From G965222505 sp965222505 (GTDB lineage: Bacteria; Bacteroidota; Rhodothermia; Rhodothermales; DATKEJ01), in assembly GCA_965222505.1 (NCBI GenBank), contig OZ244956.1, positions 3,410,001-3,474,000 on the forward strand: DNA of 64,000 bases. Reading direction: 5' to 3'. The translations under genes were made by a program, and so were the position numbers. The notes below the pieces were generated by a model, which had not been told where the DNA came from, made no database searches, and was given only the letters and a program-made list of their open reading frames with translations. The stretch's first letter is position 1; each line of letters starts with the position of its first letter. Below are positions 17,943-30,132 of this stretch, piece after piece.

Positions 17943-19310
17943 ATGATGAGATCCATGCGCATATTCATTGTGGTCCTGGCCTTCACGCTTGCTCAAAATG
18001 CTTTTGCTCGCCAGGCGGCTGAACCCGTCGCCTATGAACTTGACGTGACGTTCTTTCCTGAGGAAAGTCGGATGCAGGGCCGAGCAACGGTTACGTTTGA
18101 TGCCGTAGCCGAGGATGAACGCACCTTCTACCTGCACGGCGAACTCCGGGTTGACTCGCTCTCGACAGGTGCGTTTGGGCAGCGCAAAGTGCGCTATGAC
18201 TACAGCTACTCGATGCTTGCTACCCAGGTCACGGTCACGGGCCACACCAGCCCAACGTTGACTGTGTACTACAGTGGCTACTTTCACCCTTCGAAAGCCC
18301 GCAGTGCCTCAGACTACATGCACATCGGCTCCAGGGGCGTATTCCTTCGTTCCTACGGCTACTCGCTCTGGTTTCCGGTCTTCTTGGAGGACCATGATGA
18401 TGCGCCCAGGGTAACGTTTACCCATGTCACGCTGCGCACGCCGCAGGACTTTACCACAGTCTTCGTAGGCGAGCGCCTCAGCGATACCGTCCAGGATGGC
18501 ATGCGGGTATCCGAGTGGCGAGCTGAGGATGTCTCACTCTTTGACGCCCAGTGCACGGCCAGTCGGTTCACGGTCGTTCAGCAGGGCAGCTACTTCATCT
18601 ATGCGTTGCCGGACGGCCTTGAAGCCGCGCCCAAGGTGGCCCGTTTTGCCGAGCATTTGATTGAGCTTATGCGCACATACTACCGTAGCAATGTGGTTTC
18701 CGGACAGGTACACATCGCCGAGATGCCCCGCTACGGTGACATTTCCAGCGGCAACGTCGTGGGTCTCTCTGCTCAGACGTGGCATGAATTTGAAGCGTCA
18801 GAATATGCCCAGCGCACCCTGGCACATGAATTCGTTCACCCCTTTGTTTCTGTTGCGACTGCCCCAGGTGACCCGATCCGGGCGCTGGTCATTGAGGGGT
18901 TCCCAAGCTACTTTCACCTTCCTGTGATGGCCGAGGTTTTGGGCGAGGCCTACTATGAGGCATACCTGAACCGGGTACAACGTATCTACCAAGAGAAAAG
19001 GGCAACAGGGAAGGGGAGGAGGGGAGGTACGTTGCCTCCAGAGAAACCCCTAACCTCGCTCACCGACGGAGATATTGGTGTCTACAAAGACCGGTTCGTA
19101 CTCAGTGATCGCGCCCTTCTCTTCTTTGATTACTTACGCCGAGGCATGGGCCGAGAAGCGTTTTTCCGGTTTGCACAGGAGCTGTTTAGCCTCCAGCGGT
19201 TAGACATGGCCTTGTTTGAACGTGTGGTGTTGGCGCATCTACCGAAGACCTCCGAGGACATACGGGTCTGGCTTGAGACGAGTGAATATCCTGAACGCTT
19301 CAAAAGATAA
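17943..19310 (+). CDS. M1-like gluzincin metallopeptidase, secreted
   Basis: This 455-residue exported protein (signal peptide MRIFIVVLAFTLAQNAFA) has the zinc site of M1 aminopeptidases: HEFVH at 295-299, then exactly 18 residues and Glu318 (IEGFPSY). The N-terminal part is beta-rich like the M1 N-terminal domain (YELDVTFFPEESRMQGRATVTF). The M1 exopeptidase motif GxMEN is not visible before the zinc site (the region reads GDISSGNVVG), so aminopeptidase activity is doubtful. In-frame ATGs at 17943, 17946 and 17955 and a GTG at 17928 are possible starts. Its stop lies one base from the convergent hsdR stop. Confidence 0.75.
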   Translation: MMRSMRIFIVVLAFTLAQNAFARQAAEPVAYELDVTFFPEESRMQGRATVTFDAVAEDERTFYLHGELRVDSLSTGAFGQRKVRYDYSYSMLATQVTVTGHTSPTLTVYYSGYFHPSKARSASDYMHIGSRGVFLRSYGYSLWFPVFLEDHDDAPRVTFTHVTLRTPQDFTTVFVGERLSDTVQDGMRVSEWRAEDVSLFDAQCTASRFTVVQQGSYFIYALPDGLEAAPKVARFAEHLIELMRTYYRSNVVSGQVHIAEMPRYGDISSGNVVGLSAQTWHEFEASEYAQRTLAHEFVHPFVSVATAPGDPIRALVIEGFPSYFHLPVMAEVLGEAYYEAYLNRVQRIYQEKRATGKGRRGGTLPPEKPLTSLTDGDIGVYKDRFVLSDRALLFFDYLRRGMGREAFFRFAQELFSLQRLDMALFERVVLAHLPKTSEDIRVWLETSEYPERFKR

Positions 19311-19311
19311 A

Positions 19312-22300
19312 TCATAGACGCTCCTCCCAAGACCAGCCGAGGGTTTCGGCCTGTTGGATCACTTTTTGGACGGCTTCTTCTTGTTGGTCAGGGGGATAGC
19401 CGTGGCGGCGGAGCAGGCGCTTGACCCGTGCCCGCATTTTGGCGCGGACGGCTTCCTTTTCGGACCAATCAATGGAAACGGAGTTACGTACGGTTTTAAC
19501 CAGGTCCGCTGCAATGGCGCCGAGGACATCATCATTCATCACCTCTTGCACGCCCTCCTGGGCCACAAGGGCATCGTAGAAGGCCAGTTCATCGTCGGTC
19601 AAACCCAACTGTTGTCCCCGGCCTTTGGCCGCCTGCATCTCTTGGGCCATTTCGATCAGGGTGGCAATGATTTCGGCGGCTTCAAGGGTTCGGTTCTGGT
19701 ATTTGCGAATGGTTTCCTGGAGCATGTCTGAAAACCGTGCGGCCTGCACCACATTTCTGCGCCGTTGCGTTTGAATCTCATCTTCGAGCAAACGCCGCAG
19801 TAACTCGACCTGTAGATTTTTATGCGGATGGGTGCGTACGGTTTGCAGGAACGCATCGGAGAGTATCGACAGGTCCGGCTTATCGATGCCGGCGGTGGCA
19901 AATACGTCGATCACGCCATCGGTGATCACGGCCCCGGAGACGAGTTGCTTGATCGCCAGGCCCAGGGCTTCCTGGTTGGTTCGTTTGGAACCGGGGCTGG
20001 GCTTGCGCAGGCTCTTTTGGATTTGCTGGAAAAAGCCGATCTCGTCCAGGTAACTTCGTGCCCCCTCCAGATGGACCGCGAGGGCGGCGGCTTTATTGAG
20101 GCGGGTCATGGCCTCTTTGAAACGCTGCTCGCCCGGTGTGTCGCCCACCGGATCCAGGCCGAGCACGTGGTCCATCGCCGCCTGTAAAACCTCCAACCGG
20201 TCTGCGTTTCCGCCGGTGAAGTAGCGGCTGTAGTCGAACCCGAAGAACAGGTCCCGCACGATGCCCAACTCGGTGCGGAGCACGGCCAGGGCTTCTTCGG
20301 TCGGGAGGGCGGCGCGTTCCCGTTTGCCGCCGTAGACCTCGACCGCTTCGCGCAGGTGCTGGGCCACGCCGAGGTAATCCACCACCAGGCCGCCCGGCTT
20401 GTCTTTGTAGATGCGGTTGACGCGGGCGATGGCCTGCATCAGCGAATGGCCCTTCATGGGCTTGTCCAGGTAGAGCGTGTGGGCGCTCGGCACGTCGAAG
20501 CCGGTCAGCCACATGTCCCGCACGATCACCATGCGAAGGGGGTCCCGTCCGTCGGCCTCGGCTTCTTCGATGGGTTCCTTGAACCGCTTTTCGATCAGTT
20601 TCCGGCGCGGTTTGTTGCGGACGTGCGGGATAAAATCCGGCGGGTCGCTCGCGGAGCCGGTCATGACGATCTTGATCTGCCCGGCCTCGTCTTGGTCGGC
20701 GTGCCATTCGGGCCGGCGGCGGATGAGCTCCCGGTAGAGGTCTACGCAGATGCGCCGGCTCATGCACACGATCATGGCCTTACCCTCCAGGATTTCCGTG
20801 CGCCGGTCGTAGTGGTCCAGGAGGTCTTGGGCCACCAGCTTCAGGCGCTTTTTGAGGCCGACGATGGCTTCGATCCGCTTCCAGGAGCTTTGCAGCTTCA
20901 CCACTTCTGCAGCCTCTTCATCCTCGGTCACTTCCTCAAAGGCTTCGTCAAGCACCGGCAGCCGGGCCTCGGGCAAATCGACGGCGGCCAAGCGGCTTTC
21001 GTAGTAAATGGGCACCGTGGCCCCGTCTTCGATGGACTCGCTGATGGTGTAGGTGTCGATGTAGTCCCCGAACACCTCCGGCGTGGACCGGTCCTCAAAC
21101 TCAATGGGCGTGCCGGTAAAGCCGATGTAGGTGGCCTTCGGTAGGGCATCTCTCAGGTTACGGGCGAAGCCGTCGATAAATTCGTACTGGCTGCGGTGGG
21201 CTTCATCCACAATCACCACCACATTGCGCCGTTCGGTCAGCGTGGGCATGCGCTCCCCCTTTCGGGTGCCGAATTTCTGAATGGTGGTAAACACGATCCC
21301 GCCGCTGGCCACCTGGAGCAGGTCGCGCAGGTGGTCCCGGCTTTCGGCCTGGGTGGGTTGGGGGAGGTGGTCTCGGGCGGTGGTAAACTGGCCGAACAAC
21401 TGCCCGTCGAGGTCGTTGCGGTCGGTCAGGATTACCAGGGTCGGGTTCGCCAGGGCCGGGTGCTGGATGAGCTTGCCGGCGAAAAAGACCATCGACACGC
21501 TCTTGCCGGACCCCTGGGTGTGCCACACCACCCCGGCCCGCCCGTCGCCGCCCTGCTTGGTAGCCGCAACAGTGGCTTCGACCGATTTGTTGACGGCGTA
21601 ATACTGATGGTAGCCGGCCACTTTTTTGATGAACCGGCCCGTATCGGCATCTTGCACCCAGAAACCGAAGTAGCGCAGGTAGTCCAGAAACCGGCCCCGG
21701 TCGAACAACCCTTCGAGCAGGGTCCGCAGGGGCGGGGCATGTTCGGGGACAGGGGTGGTGCCATCGACGGTGCGCCACGGGCCAAACCGTTCCAGCGGCG
21801 CAGTGAGGCTACCCATCTGGGCCTCGGTGCCGTCCGAGATGACCAGCACGCCGTTGGTATAAAAGAGCTGGGGGATTTGCCGCTTGTAGGTTTGCAACTG
21901 GTTCCACGCACCGTCCAGGGTGGCCTGGGGATCGGTGGGGTTTTTGAGTTCGAAGACGGCCACCGGCAAGCCGTTGAGGTAGACGATCAGGTCCGGGCGG
22001 CGTGCGTTGCGGTGGGTCTGGAAGCCGACGATGGTCAGTTGGTTGACCACCAGCCAGTCGTTGTTGTCCGGACGCTCAAAGTCGATCAGCCACGCCAGAT
22101 CCCCCCGGTTGCGGCCTTTGGCATCGCGCCATTCCACCTCGATGCCCCGGGTGAGCATGCGGTGAAAGACCACGTTGTTTTCTTCGAGCGAGGGGCTGTT
22201 GAGGTGTAGCACGGCTCGTGCCGCCGCGTCCAGCGCTGCCGCCGATAGGCCGGGGTTGATCCGGCCCAACGCCGTCCTAAACCGACGCTCCAGGATCACG

Positions 22301-22434
22301 TCCCCCAGGCCACCACGCTCGGCCTTGAGCGCGTCCCCGTGGCAGTAGGTGTAGCCCAGGCCCGAGAGCGCGGCCGTGCCGGTCAGGTATTCAATGGCCG
22401 CCTCTTCTACGACGGCTTCGTTAAACTTGCTCAT
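19312..22434 (-). CDS. hsdR: Type I restriction enzyme, R subunit (HsdR)
   Basis: This is the ATP-dependent translocase and endonuclease of a type I restriction system. It has 1040 residues from the ATG at 22434 (MSKFNEAVVEEAAIEYL); the longer frame to 22494 would overlap the toxin gene. The N-terminal nuclease core has RPDLIVYLNGLPVAVFELKNP (D...ExK). Superfamily 2 motor motifs follow: TQGSGKS (306-312), DEAHRSQYEF, GFTGTPIE and a later helicase domain with DVPSAHTLYLDKPMKGHSLMQAIAR. It is complete. It is the last gene of the minus-strand hsd cluster. Confidence 0.97.
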   Translation of the reverse strand: MSKFNEAVVEEAAIEYLTGTAALSGLGYTYCHGDALKAERGGLGDVILERRFRTALGRINPGLSAAALDAAARAVLHLNSPSLEENNVVFHRMLTRGIEVEWRDAKGRNRGDLAWLIDFERPDNNDWLVVNQLTIVGFQTHRNARRPDLIVYLNGLPVAVFELKNPTDPQATLDGAWNQLQTYKRQIPQLFYTNGVLVISDGTEAQMGSLTAPLERFGPWRTVDGTTPVPEHAPPLRTLLEGLFDRGRFLDYLRYFGFWVQDADTGRFIKKVAGYHQYYAVNKSVEATVAATKQGGDGRAGVVWHTQGSGKSVSMVFFAGKLIQHPALANPTLVILTDRNDLDGQLFGQFTTARDHLPQPTQAESRDHLRDLLQVASGGIVFTTIQKFGTRKGERMPTLTERRNVVVIVDEAHRSQYEFIDGFARNLRDALPKATYIGFTGTPIEFEDRSTPEVFGDYIDTYTISESIEDGATVPIYYESRLAAVDLPEARLPVLDEAFEEVTEDEEAAEVVKLQSSWKRIEAIVGLKKRLKLVAQDLLDHYDRRTEILEGKAMIVCMSRRICVDLYRELIRRRPEWHADQDEAGQIKIVMTGSASDPPDFIPHVRNKPRRKLIEKRFKEPIEEAEADGRDPLRMVIVRDMWLTGFDVPSAHTLYLDKPMKGHSLMQAIARVNRIYKDKPGGLVVDYLGVAQHLREAVEVYGGKRERAALPTEEALAVLRTELGIVRDLFFGFDYSRYFTGGNADRLEVLQAAMDHVLGLDPVGDTPGEQRFKEAMTRLNKAAALAVHLEGARSYLDEIGFFQQIQKSLRKPSPGSKRTNQEALGLAIKQLVSGAVITDGVIDVFATAGIDKPDLSILSDAFLQTVRTHPHKNLQVELLRRLLEDEIQTQRRRNVVQAARFSDMLQETIRKYQNRTLEAAEIIATLIEMAQEMQAAKGRGQQLGLTDDELAFYDALVAQEGVQEVMNDDVLGAIAADLVKTVRNSVSIDWSEKEAVRAKMRARVKRLLRRHGYPPDQQEEAVQKVIQQAETLGWSWEERL

Positions 22435-22465
22435 GGCACTTCCGGGTTCGCATGGGCAATGGGCC

Positions 22466-22774
22466 TTAACCGATCTCACCGGGCAACGCACCAAATTGAC
22501 GCGATGCGTGGAAGACCGTCAGCACCTCGATCCTGCCTTCCTCGGGTAAGTAGATGTAAATGATCCGGTAGTTGCGGTGAATAATCTCCCGCATGTTTTT
22601 CTCGCCGATTTCTGGAACTGCACGGCCCGATGCAGGAAATGTTTTCAGACGCTCCGTGACATGCATAAGTTTGCGAACCAGCACTTCAGCATAACCCGGA
22701 GCGTTTTGCGCATGGTAGGCACCGATGGCTTCGAGATCTGCATAGGCACGTGGGGTCCAAACTAGGGTTGCCAT
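22466..22774 (-). CDS. RelE/ParE-family toxin
   Basis: This 102-residue protein resembles ParE/RelE toxins: the N-terminal VWTPRAYADLEAIGAYHAQNAPGYA, the central FPASGRAVPEIGEKNMREIIHRNYRIIYIYL and the terminal VLTVFHASRQF are characteristic. ParE members poison gyrase and RelE members cleave mRNA; the FHASRQF ending is more ParE-like. The gene overlaps its antitoxin by 13 bp and is followed 31 bp later by hsdR. Its placement between hsdS and hsdR may stabilise the restriction locus, which is inference. Confidence 0.9.
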   Translation of the reverse strand: MATLVWTPRAYADLEAIGAYHAQNAPGYAEVLVRKLMHVTERLKTFPASGRAVPEIGEKNMREIIHRNYRIIYIYLPEEGRIEVLTVFHASRQFGALPGEIG

Positions 22775-22965
22775 GATGTGATCTGTGCTTCGATCCGACG
22801 TTTGACCTCCTCGTGAGAAATGGTTTCTCCGCGCTGGGCTTGTGCCAGTCCTTGCTCGATCTTACTGAGGAGGAGCAGCCGCTCAATGGCATCTTCAATC
22901 GTGGCGTCCTCCGGTAAGCCAGCGACGGCCTCGACGATGTGGCCTTTGGAGATGGTAGCAGGCAT
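22762..22965 (-). CDS. Antitoxin of the RelE/ParE pair
   Basis: This 67-residue protein starts at ATG 22965 (MPATISKGHIVEAVAGLPEDATIEDAIERLLLLSKIEQG). Small antitoxins with an ATIEDAIERL/LLxKIExGLxxxxxGE pattern accompany many ParE toxins. The C-terminal half (ISHEEVKRRIEAQITSW) would wrap the toxin. It overlaps the toxin gene by 13 bp, so production is coupled. The longer frame to 23064 begins near a dispersed repeat and is not preferred. A classic DNA-binding domain is not obvious. Confidence 0.8.
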   Translation of the reverse strand: MPATISKGHIVEAVAGLPEDATIEDAIERLLLLSKIEQGLAQAQRGETISHEEVKRRIEAQITSWQP

Positions 22966-23058
22966 AATCAGGTCGATGTTTTGGTGCGGTAAATCTGTTA
23001 CGTTGGAGAGATACGCACGGAAGTTGGAACGGTTCGATCCGCCAAAACAGGTTGCGAC

Positions 23059-23157
23059 GGACATTGCGCACGTAGCAAAGCAGGCTCCTGGGGTTGGGCA
23101 CGGTTCTCCGTTGGGATATGCCCAGGGGGATGACTACACTTCGCTCGTGATGACACC
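23059..23157. repeat. Dispersed palindromic element, GTCATTGCGAGCGAAGC-like family
   Basis: The left part (23059-23092, ACATTGCGCACGTAGCAAAG then CTCCTGGG) and the right part (23119-23155, read on the minus strand as GTCATCACGAGCGAAGTG then CCCCTGGG) are degenerate inverted copies. Both resemble a repeat known from many bacterial genomes (GTCATTGCGAGCGAAGCGAAGCAAT-like; recalled, not searched). It fills the gap between hsdS and the antitoxin gene. Confidence 0.65.
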
Positions 23158-23164
23158 CCGGCAA

Positions 23165-24419
23165 TCACAGTAGCCCCTCAATCTCATCGACCGCCGCCGG
23201 CACCCGAACCTCGCCGGAGATCAACTTCGGCAATAATGTGTCGCGCAGTTCAGCAAGGGTGCGGGATTGTTTTCTATTGGCGGAAATACGCAGAATTAGC
23301 GGTTCGACAATTTGATGAAAATCATTCATCTTCTCTCTCGGGGGTAGAACTACTGGAACTTGGTGAATGATTTCGTGGGCAACAGCAGGATAAGCACTTC
23401 CATGTGCGGTTGCAGCCAAATATTCTACCACTCTTTGTTGGGTGATCCACAAATAGTTGAAATATCGTGCAGATTCAAATTTTGGCCGTAGGACCGTGAA
23501 CCCTGTACTTCCCGTTAGATTTGATTCAGGATCCTGGATCAATGCGTAAGAACCATTTGCTGGACGTACACGTCCGAAGATTGTATCACCATCTTGAAGG
23601 ATTCGCCTCGCCCGACTTGGAGCGTCTTCATATCTCATTTTCTCAGGTTTCTGATACTCGCCCCAAGAGGTATCAGTCAGTGTCAGGTAATGGATTGTCT
23701 CGGGTGATGTTTTCTTGGTCCACTTGGTGGGATTCAGATTAGCCAGGTCAGACATTTTACCAACCGTCCACCCCACCGGCACCCGGCCCAGATCGGTGCC
23801 GCTGTCTTCAAAGTCGGTGTGGCCGTCGAAGTCTACGAACCAGCTTTTGAAGAGCGCCTGGGCGATGGCCTCCAATGTGCGGTTCATTTGCCGGTTGAGC
23901 TCAATCTTGTCGTCCAACGCGCCGAGGACGCCGGCAATCCGCCGTTGTTCTTCAAGGGGGGGGATAGGGATCTCGATTCTAGAAAATGTACTCTTGTTTA
24001 ATATTGGTTGTGCCGACCCTCCGGCTATGCCTTGAAGAAAGTCTTGCTGGTTTGAAAGAACGTAATACACATATTCAACATCATAAATTTCATTGACGAC
24101 TATAGTGTTGATTTGCTGGTTAGTTACGGCAAGTTTGCGAATGAAGGACGTTTTTCCAAGCCTTGATCCAATACAAGAGACCGCAACAGATTCAGCCGGT
24201 ACCAATACATTGCTTAAAATCTCTGCTCCCTTTGATGATAAACCCCTTTCTGTCACTAGAACATCTCTATGGTCATCCATGTCGCGTGGTGTCACGAAAA
24301 GTACATCTTCTCCATAGCAGTCTGTTTGATCCTTAGAAGGTGTTCTCCCTGTCACGATCGTACCTATTGAGTCTAGTCTATTCCAAGACCAGTAGGTAGG
24401 CATCTCCGTATCAATGGTC

Positions 24420-24436
<17 letters not shown>
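23165..24436 (-). CDS. hsdS: Type I restriction-modification specificity subunit (HsdS)
   Basis: This subunit recognises the bipartite target site and bridges the HsdM and HsdR subunits. It has 423 residues in the canonical order: target recognition domain 1 (about 1-155), central conserved helix region IPIPPLEEQRRIAGVLGALDD...LFKSWFVDFD (about 155-210), domain 2 (about 220-370), and distal conserved helices ending LAELRDTLLPKLISGEVRV. Both recognition domains look more AT-rich than the conserved spacers and the flanking hsdM and hsdR genes, as expected for exchanged modules. The gene overlaps the end of hsdM by up to 17 bp. The target sequence cannot be predicted. Confidence 0.96.
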
Positions 24437-26027
<1,591 letters not shown>

Positions 26028-26309
26028 GGGGTATGACGCTGTAGGGTGGACGTGCCGAAAGATAGAAGGGGTGAGGAGTCCAACGGCATACCAACCCTGC
26101 TTGGCTACGGCAGGAAGCCACACTTCATCCGGCGTGTTTTGCTCGAAATGATCATCATGGCGTTCTACCTGGATGCCGGCTTCACGAAGAATCTTTGCGA
26201 ATGCGGAAATGAAATCCGCGATGATCCCGCCCATATTCCGGTCAATGAAGAATACCGGGGGGCCTGATGTAGCATCAGGCTCAGCAGACGCCTTCGTAGA
26301 TGATGGCAT
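26028..26309 (-). pseudogene. Truncated PIN-like toxin (VapC45 type) in frame with hsdM
   Basis: The 94 codons before the HsdM start encode PPVFFIDRNMGG, AGIQVERHDDHF, then TPDEVWLPAVAKQGWYAV. This matches the N-terminal half of VapC45-type PIN-like toxins that pair with DUF433 antitoxins. After GWYAV the family normally continues with a T-x-D segment and the second half of the domain. Here it changes to unrelated sequence and runs into HsdM without a stop. The start overlaps the end of the DUF433 gene by 29 bp, the usual pairing. Most likely the toxin gene lost its 3' half when the hsd genes arrived. A functional fusion cannot be excluded. Confidence 0.7.
26262..26280. promoter_or_regulatory. 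Perfect 8-bp-stem hairpin at the DUF433/PIN junction
   Basis: GCCTGATG, a 3-nt loop and CATCAGGC form a perfect stem directly behind the DUF433 stop codon and inside the first codons of the PIN-like frame. It has no T-tract, so it is more likely a translational or mRNA-processing structure than an intrinsic terminator. Confidence 0.5.
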
Positions 26310-26460
26310 GGTGTACCTGCTCAGGTATTAAGCTGTAGTCCTTTGCCAATTCGGCAATCGTTTCGCCGGCGTTGAACCTGCGGGCGATGGCGCTGGTGAG
26401 TACGCCCCCAACATTTGGATAGCCAAAGCTGTAGCGCGGATCAATGACGATAGACCTCAC
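26281..26460 (-). CDS. DUF433-domain protein, probable antitoxin
   Basis: This small protein of 59 residues begins with GTG at 26460 and reads VRSIVIDPRYSFGYPNVGGV...SAIARRFNAGETIAELAKDY...EQVHHAIIYEG. That is an essentially complete DUF433 domain, which carries a winged-helix-like fold and acts as the antitoxin of PIN-like toxins. The start lies only two bases beyond the mature 3' end of the tRNA-Ala gene; the longer frame to 26520 would translate the tRNA. The partner toxin downstream is truncated, so this is likely an orphaned antitoxin. Confidence 0.75.
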   Translation of the reverse strand: MRSIVIDPRYSFGYPNVGGVLTSAIARRFNAGETIAELAKDYSLIPEQVHHAIIYEGVC

Positions 26461-26462
26461 CG

Positions 26463-26535
26463 TGGAGCTAAGCGGAGTCGAACCGCTGACCTCTGCAGTG
26501 CGATTGCAGCGCTCTACCAACTGAGCTATAGCCCC
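26463..26535 (-). tRNA. tRNA-Ala (anticodon CGC)
   Basis: Read on the minus strand, the 73-nt sequence begins GGGGCTATAGCTCAGTTGG and folds into a standard cloverleaf. The anticodon stem is CTGCA/TGCAG around a 7-nt loop ATCGCAC, giving anticodon CGC (reads GCG, alanine). The T-loop GTTCGACTC and acceptor complement TAGCTCC plus discriminator A are present. CCA is not encoded (CGG follows). Alanine identity is supported by the G3-U70 pair in the acceptor stem. Confidence 0.95.
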
Positions 26536-26570
26536 GATTGTGTGCGAAGCCCCGAACGGCCTGCCTAAAG

Positions 26571-26702
26571 CGTGTTGCGTAATGCGTAAGGGAAATTGTC
26601 CGCATATGGACGGGCACCCTTTACTTCGGTTTACTAGCGTGAGTCGCCTTTGGCTCGTTTGTCGCTACGATTGTTTCGCAATACGTTCCCGGCACAACAT
26701 CT
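26571..26702. repeat. Degenerate heptamer element with core, in a 502-bp gap
   Basis: The stretch 26536-27037 has no convincing gene. Its first part has GCGTGTTGCGTAATGCGTAA (26571-26590) as a left arm, a core TTTACTAGCGTGAGTCGCC...GCTCGTTTGTCG resembling the 30032 and 60564 cores, and a weak right arm TTTCGCAATACG. The promoter of the leftward tRNA should lie in 26536-26600. Between 26703 and 26860 nothing specific is seen except a GTATTTTGG box. Confidence 0.5.
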
Positions 26703-26860
26703 GGATAGCGCACAACGTGTCCCAAATATACGGCGGTGGCCCCCTCGGGTTCAACGCCCTGCCGACCTGTACTCAAATTTCAAGGGGACACGGGAGCAAA
26801 AGGGGGGGCGGTTTTGTATTTTGGTCAGGACAGAAATACATACTGAAATGACCACGCAGA

Positions 26861-27020
26861 CGTGATACGTGTTGCGTGCTGCGTGATCTCGGGCTCCAGG
26901 ATAATGCCTGTTCCTTCGTGGTTCGGCAAATTACATGCACGTGCCGCGTAAACGCGACGTCGGGGCGTGGGCACATACACCATTCGCCGAAGATCACGCA
27001 ATACGCAATACGCAATACGC
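26861..27020. repeat. Heptamer-type inverted repeat upstream of aconitase
   Basis: The left arm 26861-26889 ends GTGCTGCGTGATCT; the right arm 26991-27020 begins AGATCACGCAATACGCAATA and has three tandem CGCAATA units. The arms pair over about 29 nt with several mismatches around a 100-bp loop. The right arm ends 17 nt before the acnA ATG at 27038. Confidence 0.75.
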
Positions 27021-27037
27021 TCTCTGACCTTTTGCCC

Positions 27038-29773
<2,736 letters not shown>

Positions 29774-29778
29774 CTCCG

Positions 29779-29805
29779 GTGGGGCGATCCTCGTGATCGC
29801 CCCAC
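29779..29805 (+). terminator. Strong hairpin after acnA
   Basis: GTGGGGCGATC, a 5-nt loop and GATCGCCCCAC form a perfect 11-bp stem 5 nt after the acnA stop. There is no T-tract, so termination or 3'-end protection is plausible but unproven. The sequence also resembles the palindromes at 43351 and 63950. Confidence 0.55.
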
Positions 29806-29845
29806 AACATTGAGTTGATTACCGAAATGTGGGTCGATTTCTACG

Positions 29846-30031
29846 CGCGTCCCCTTCACACAGGGCCAGGAGTTTTACGTCGCCCTCAAACGTCTCGGCG
29901 TACCAACCGAAATGGTGGTCTACCCCCGTACGCCGCATGGACCGCGTGAACCGAAGTTGCTGATGGACGTATCGGAACGGATTCTAAAGTGGTTTGATCA
30001 GTATATGCCGGAAGCGGGGCCTGCACAATAG
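29846..30031 (+). pseudogene. C-terminal fragment of a prolyl oligopeptidase-family (S9) gene
   Basis: Reading from about 29846 to the TAG at 30029-30031 gives RVPFTQGQEFYVALKRLG, then TEMVVYPRTPHGPREP and a helical end LMDVSERILKWFDQYM. This is the conserved end of S9C acylaminoacyl peptidases and contains the catalytic histidine (PHGPREP). The rest of the roughly 600-700-residue protein, including the nucleophile serine, is absent; upstream is only the aconitase hairpin and short unrelated sequence. No start codon begins the homology. It is a remnant of a deleted gene. Confidence 0.75.
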
Positions 30032-30130
30032 ATTGGTAATTTGCTCCGCACAGTCGGCTACGCCTCGTGTGAGCATTGGTAATTGGTGATTTTTTGCACC
30101 CCAAATCACCAATCACCAACCACCAATCAA
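30032..30130. repeat. Composite heptamer element with 40-nt core, TTGGTGA class
   Basis: Positions 30032-30071 hold a core (ATTGGTAATTTGCTCCGCAC then AGTCGGCTACGCCTCGTGTG) that recurs in opposite orientation at 60564-60604 with three mismatches and one gap. It is followed by a hairpin of ATTGGTAATTGGTGAT (left) and AAATCACCAATCACCAACC (right). The right arm ends 2 nt before the ATG at 30133. Confidence 0.85.
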
Positions 30131-30132
30131 AA

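Noticed and set aside
22895..23164. 89-codon frame between hsdS and the antitoxin
   Set aside because: It is composed mainly of the dispersed palindrome and the antitoxin's opposite frame, with no domain-like sequence.
26460..26520. Longer start of the DUF433 gene
   Set aside because: The extra 20 codons would translate the tRNA-Ala sequence; the GTG at 26460 gives the complete domain.
26876..27037. 54-residue N-terminal extension of aconitase
   Set aside because: It lies in the heptamer repeat and intergenic region; the ATG at 27038 matches the family's N-terminus.
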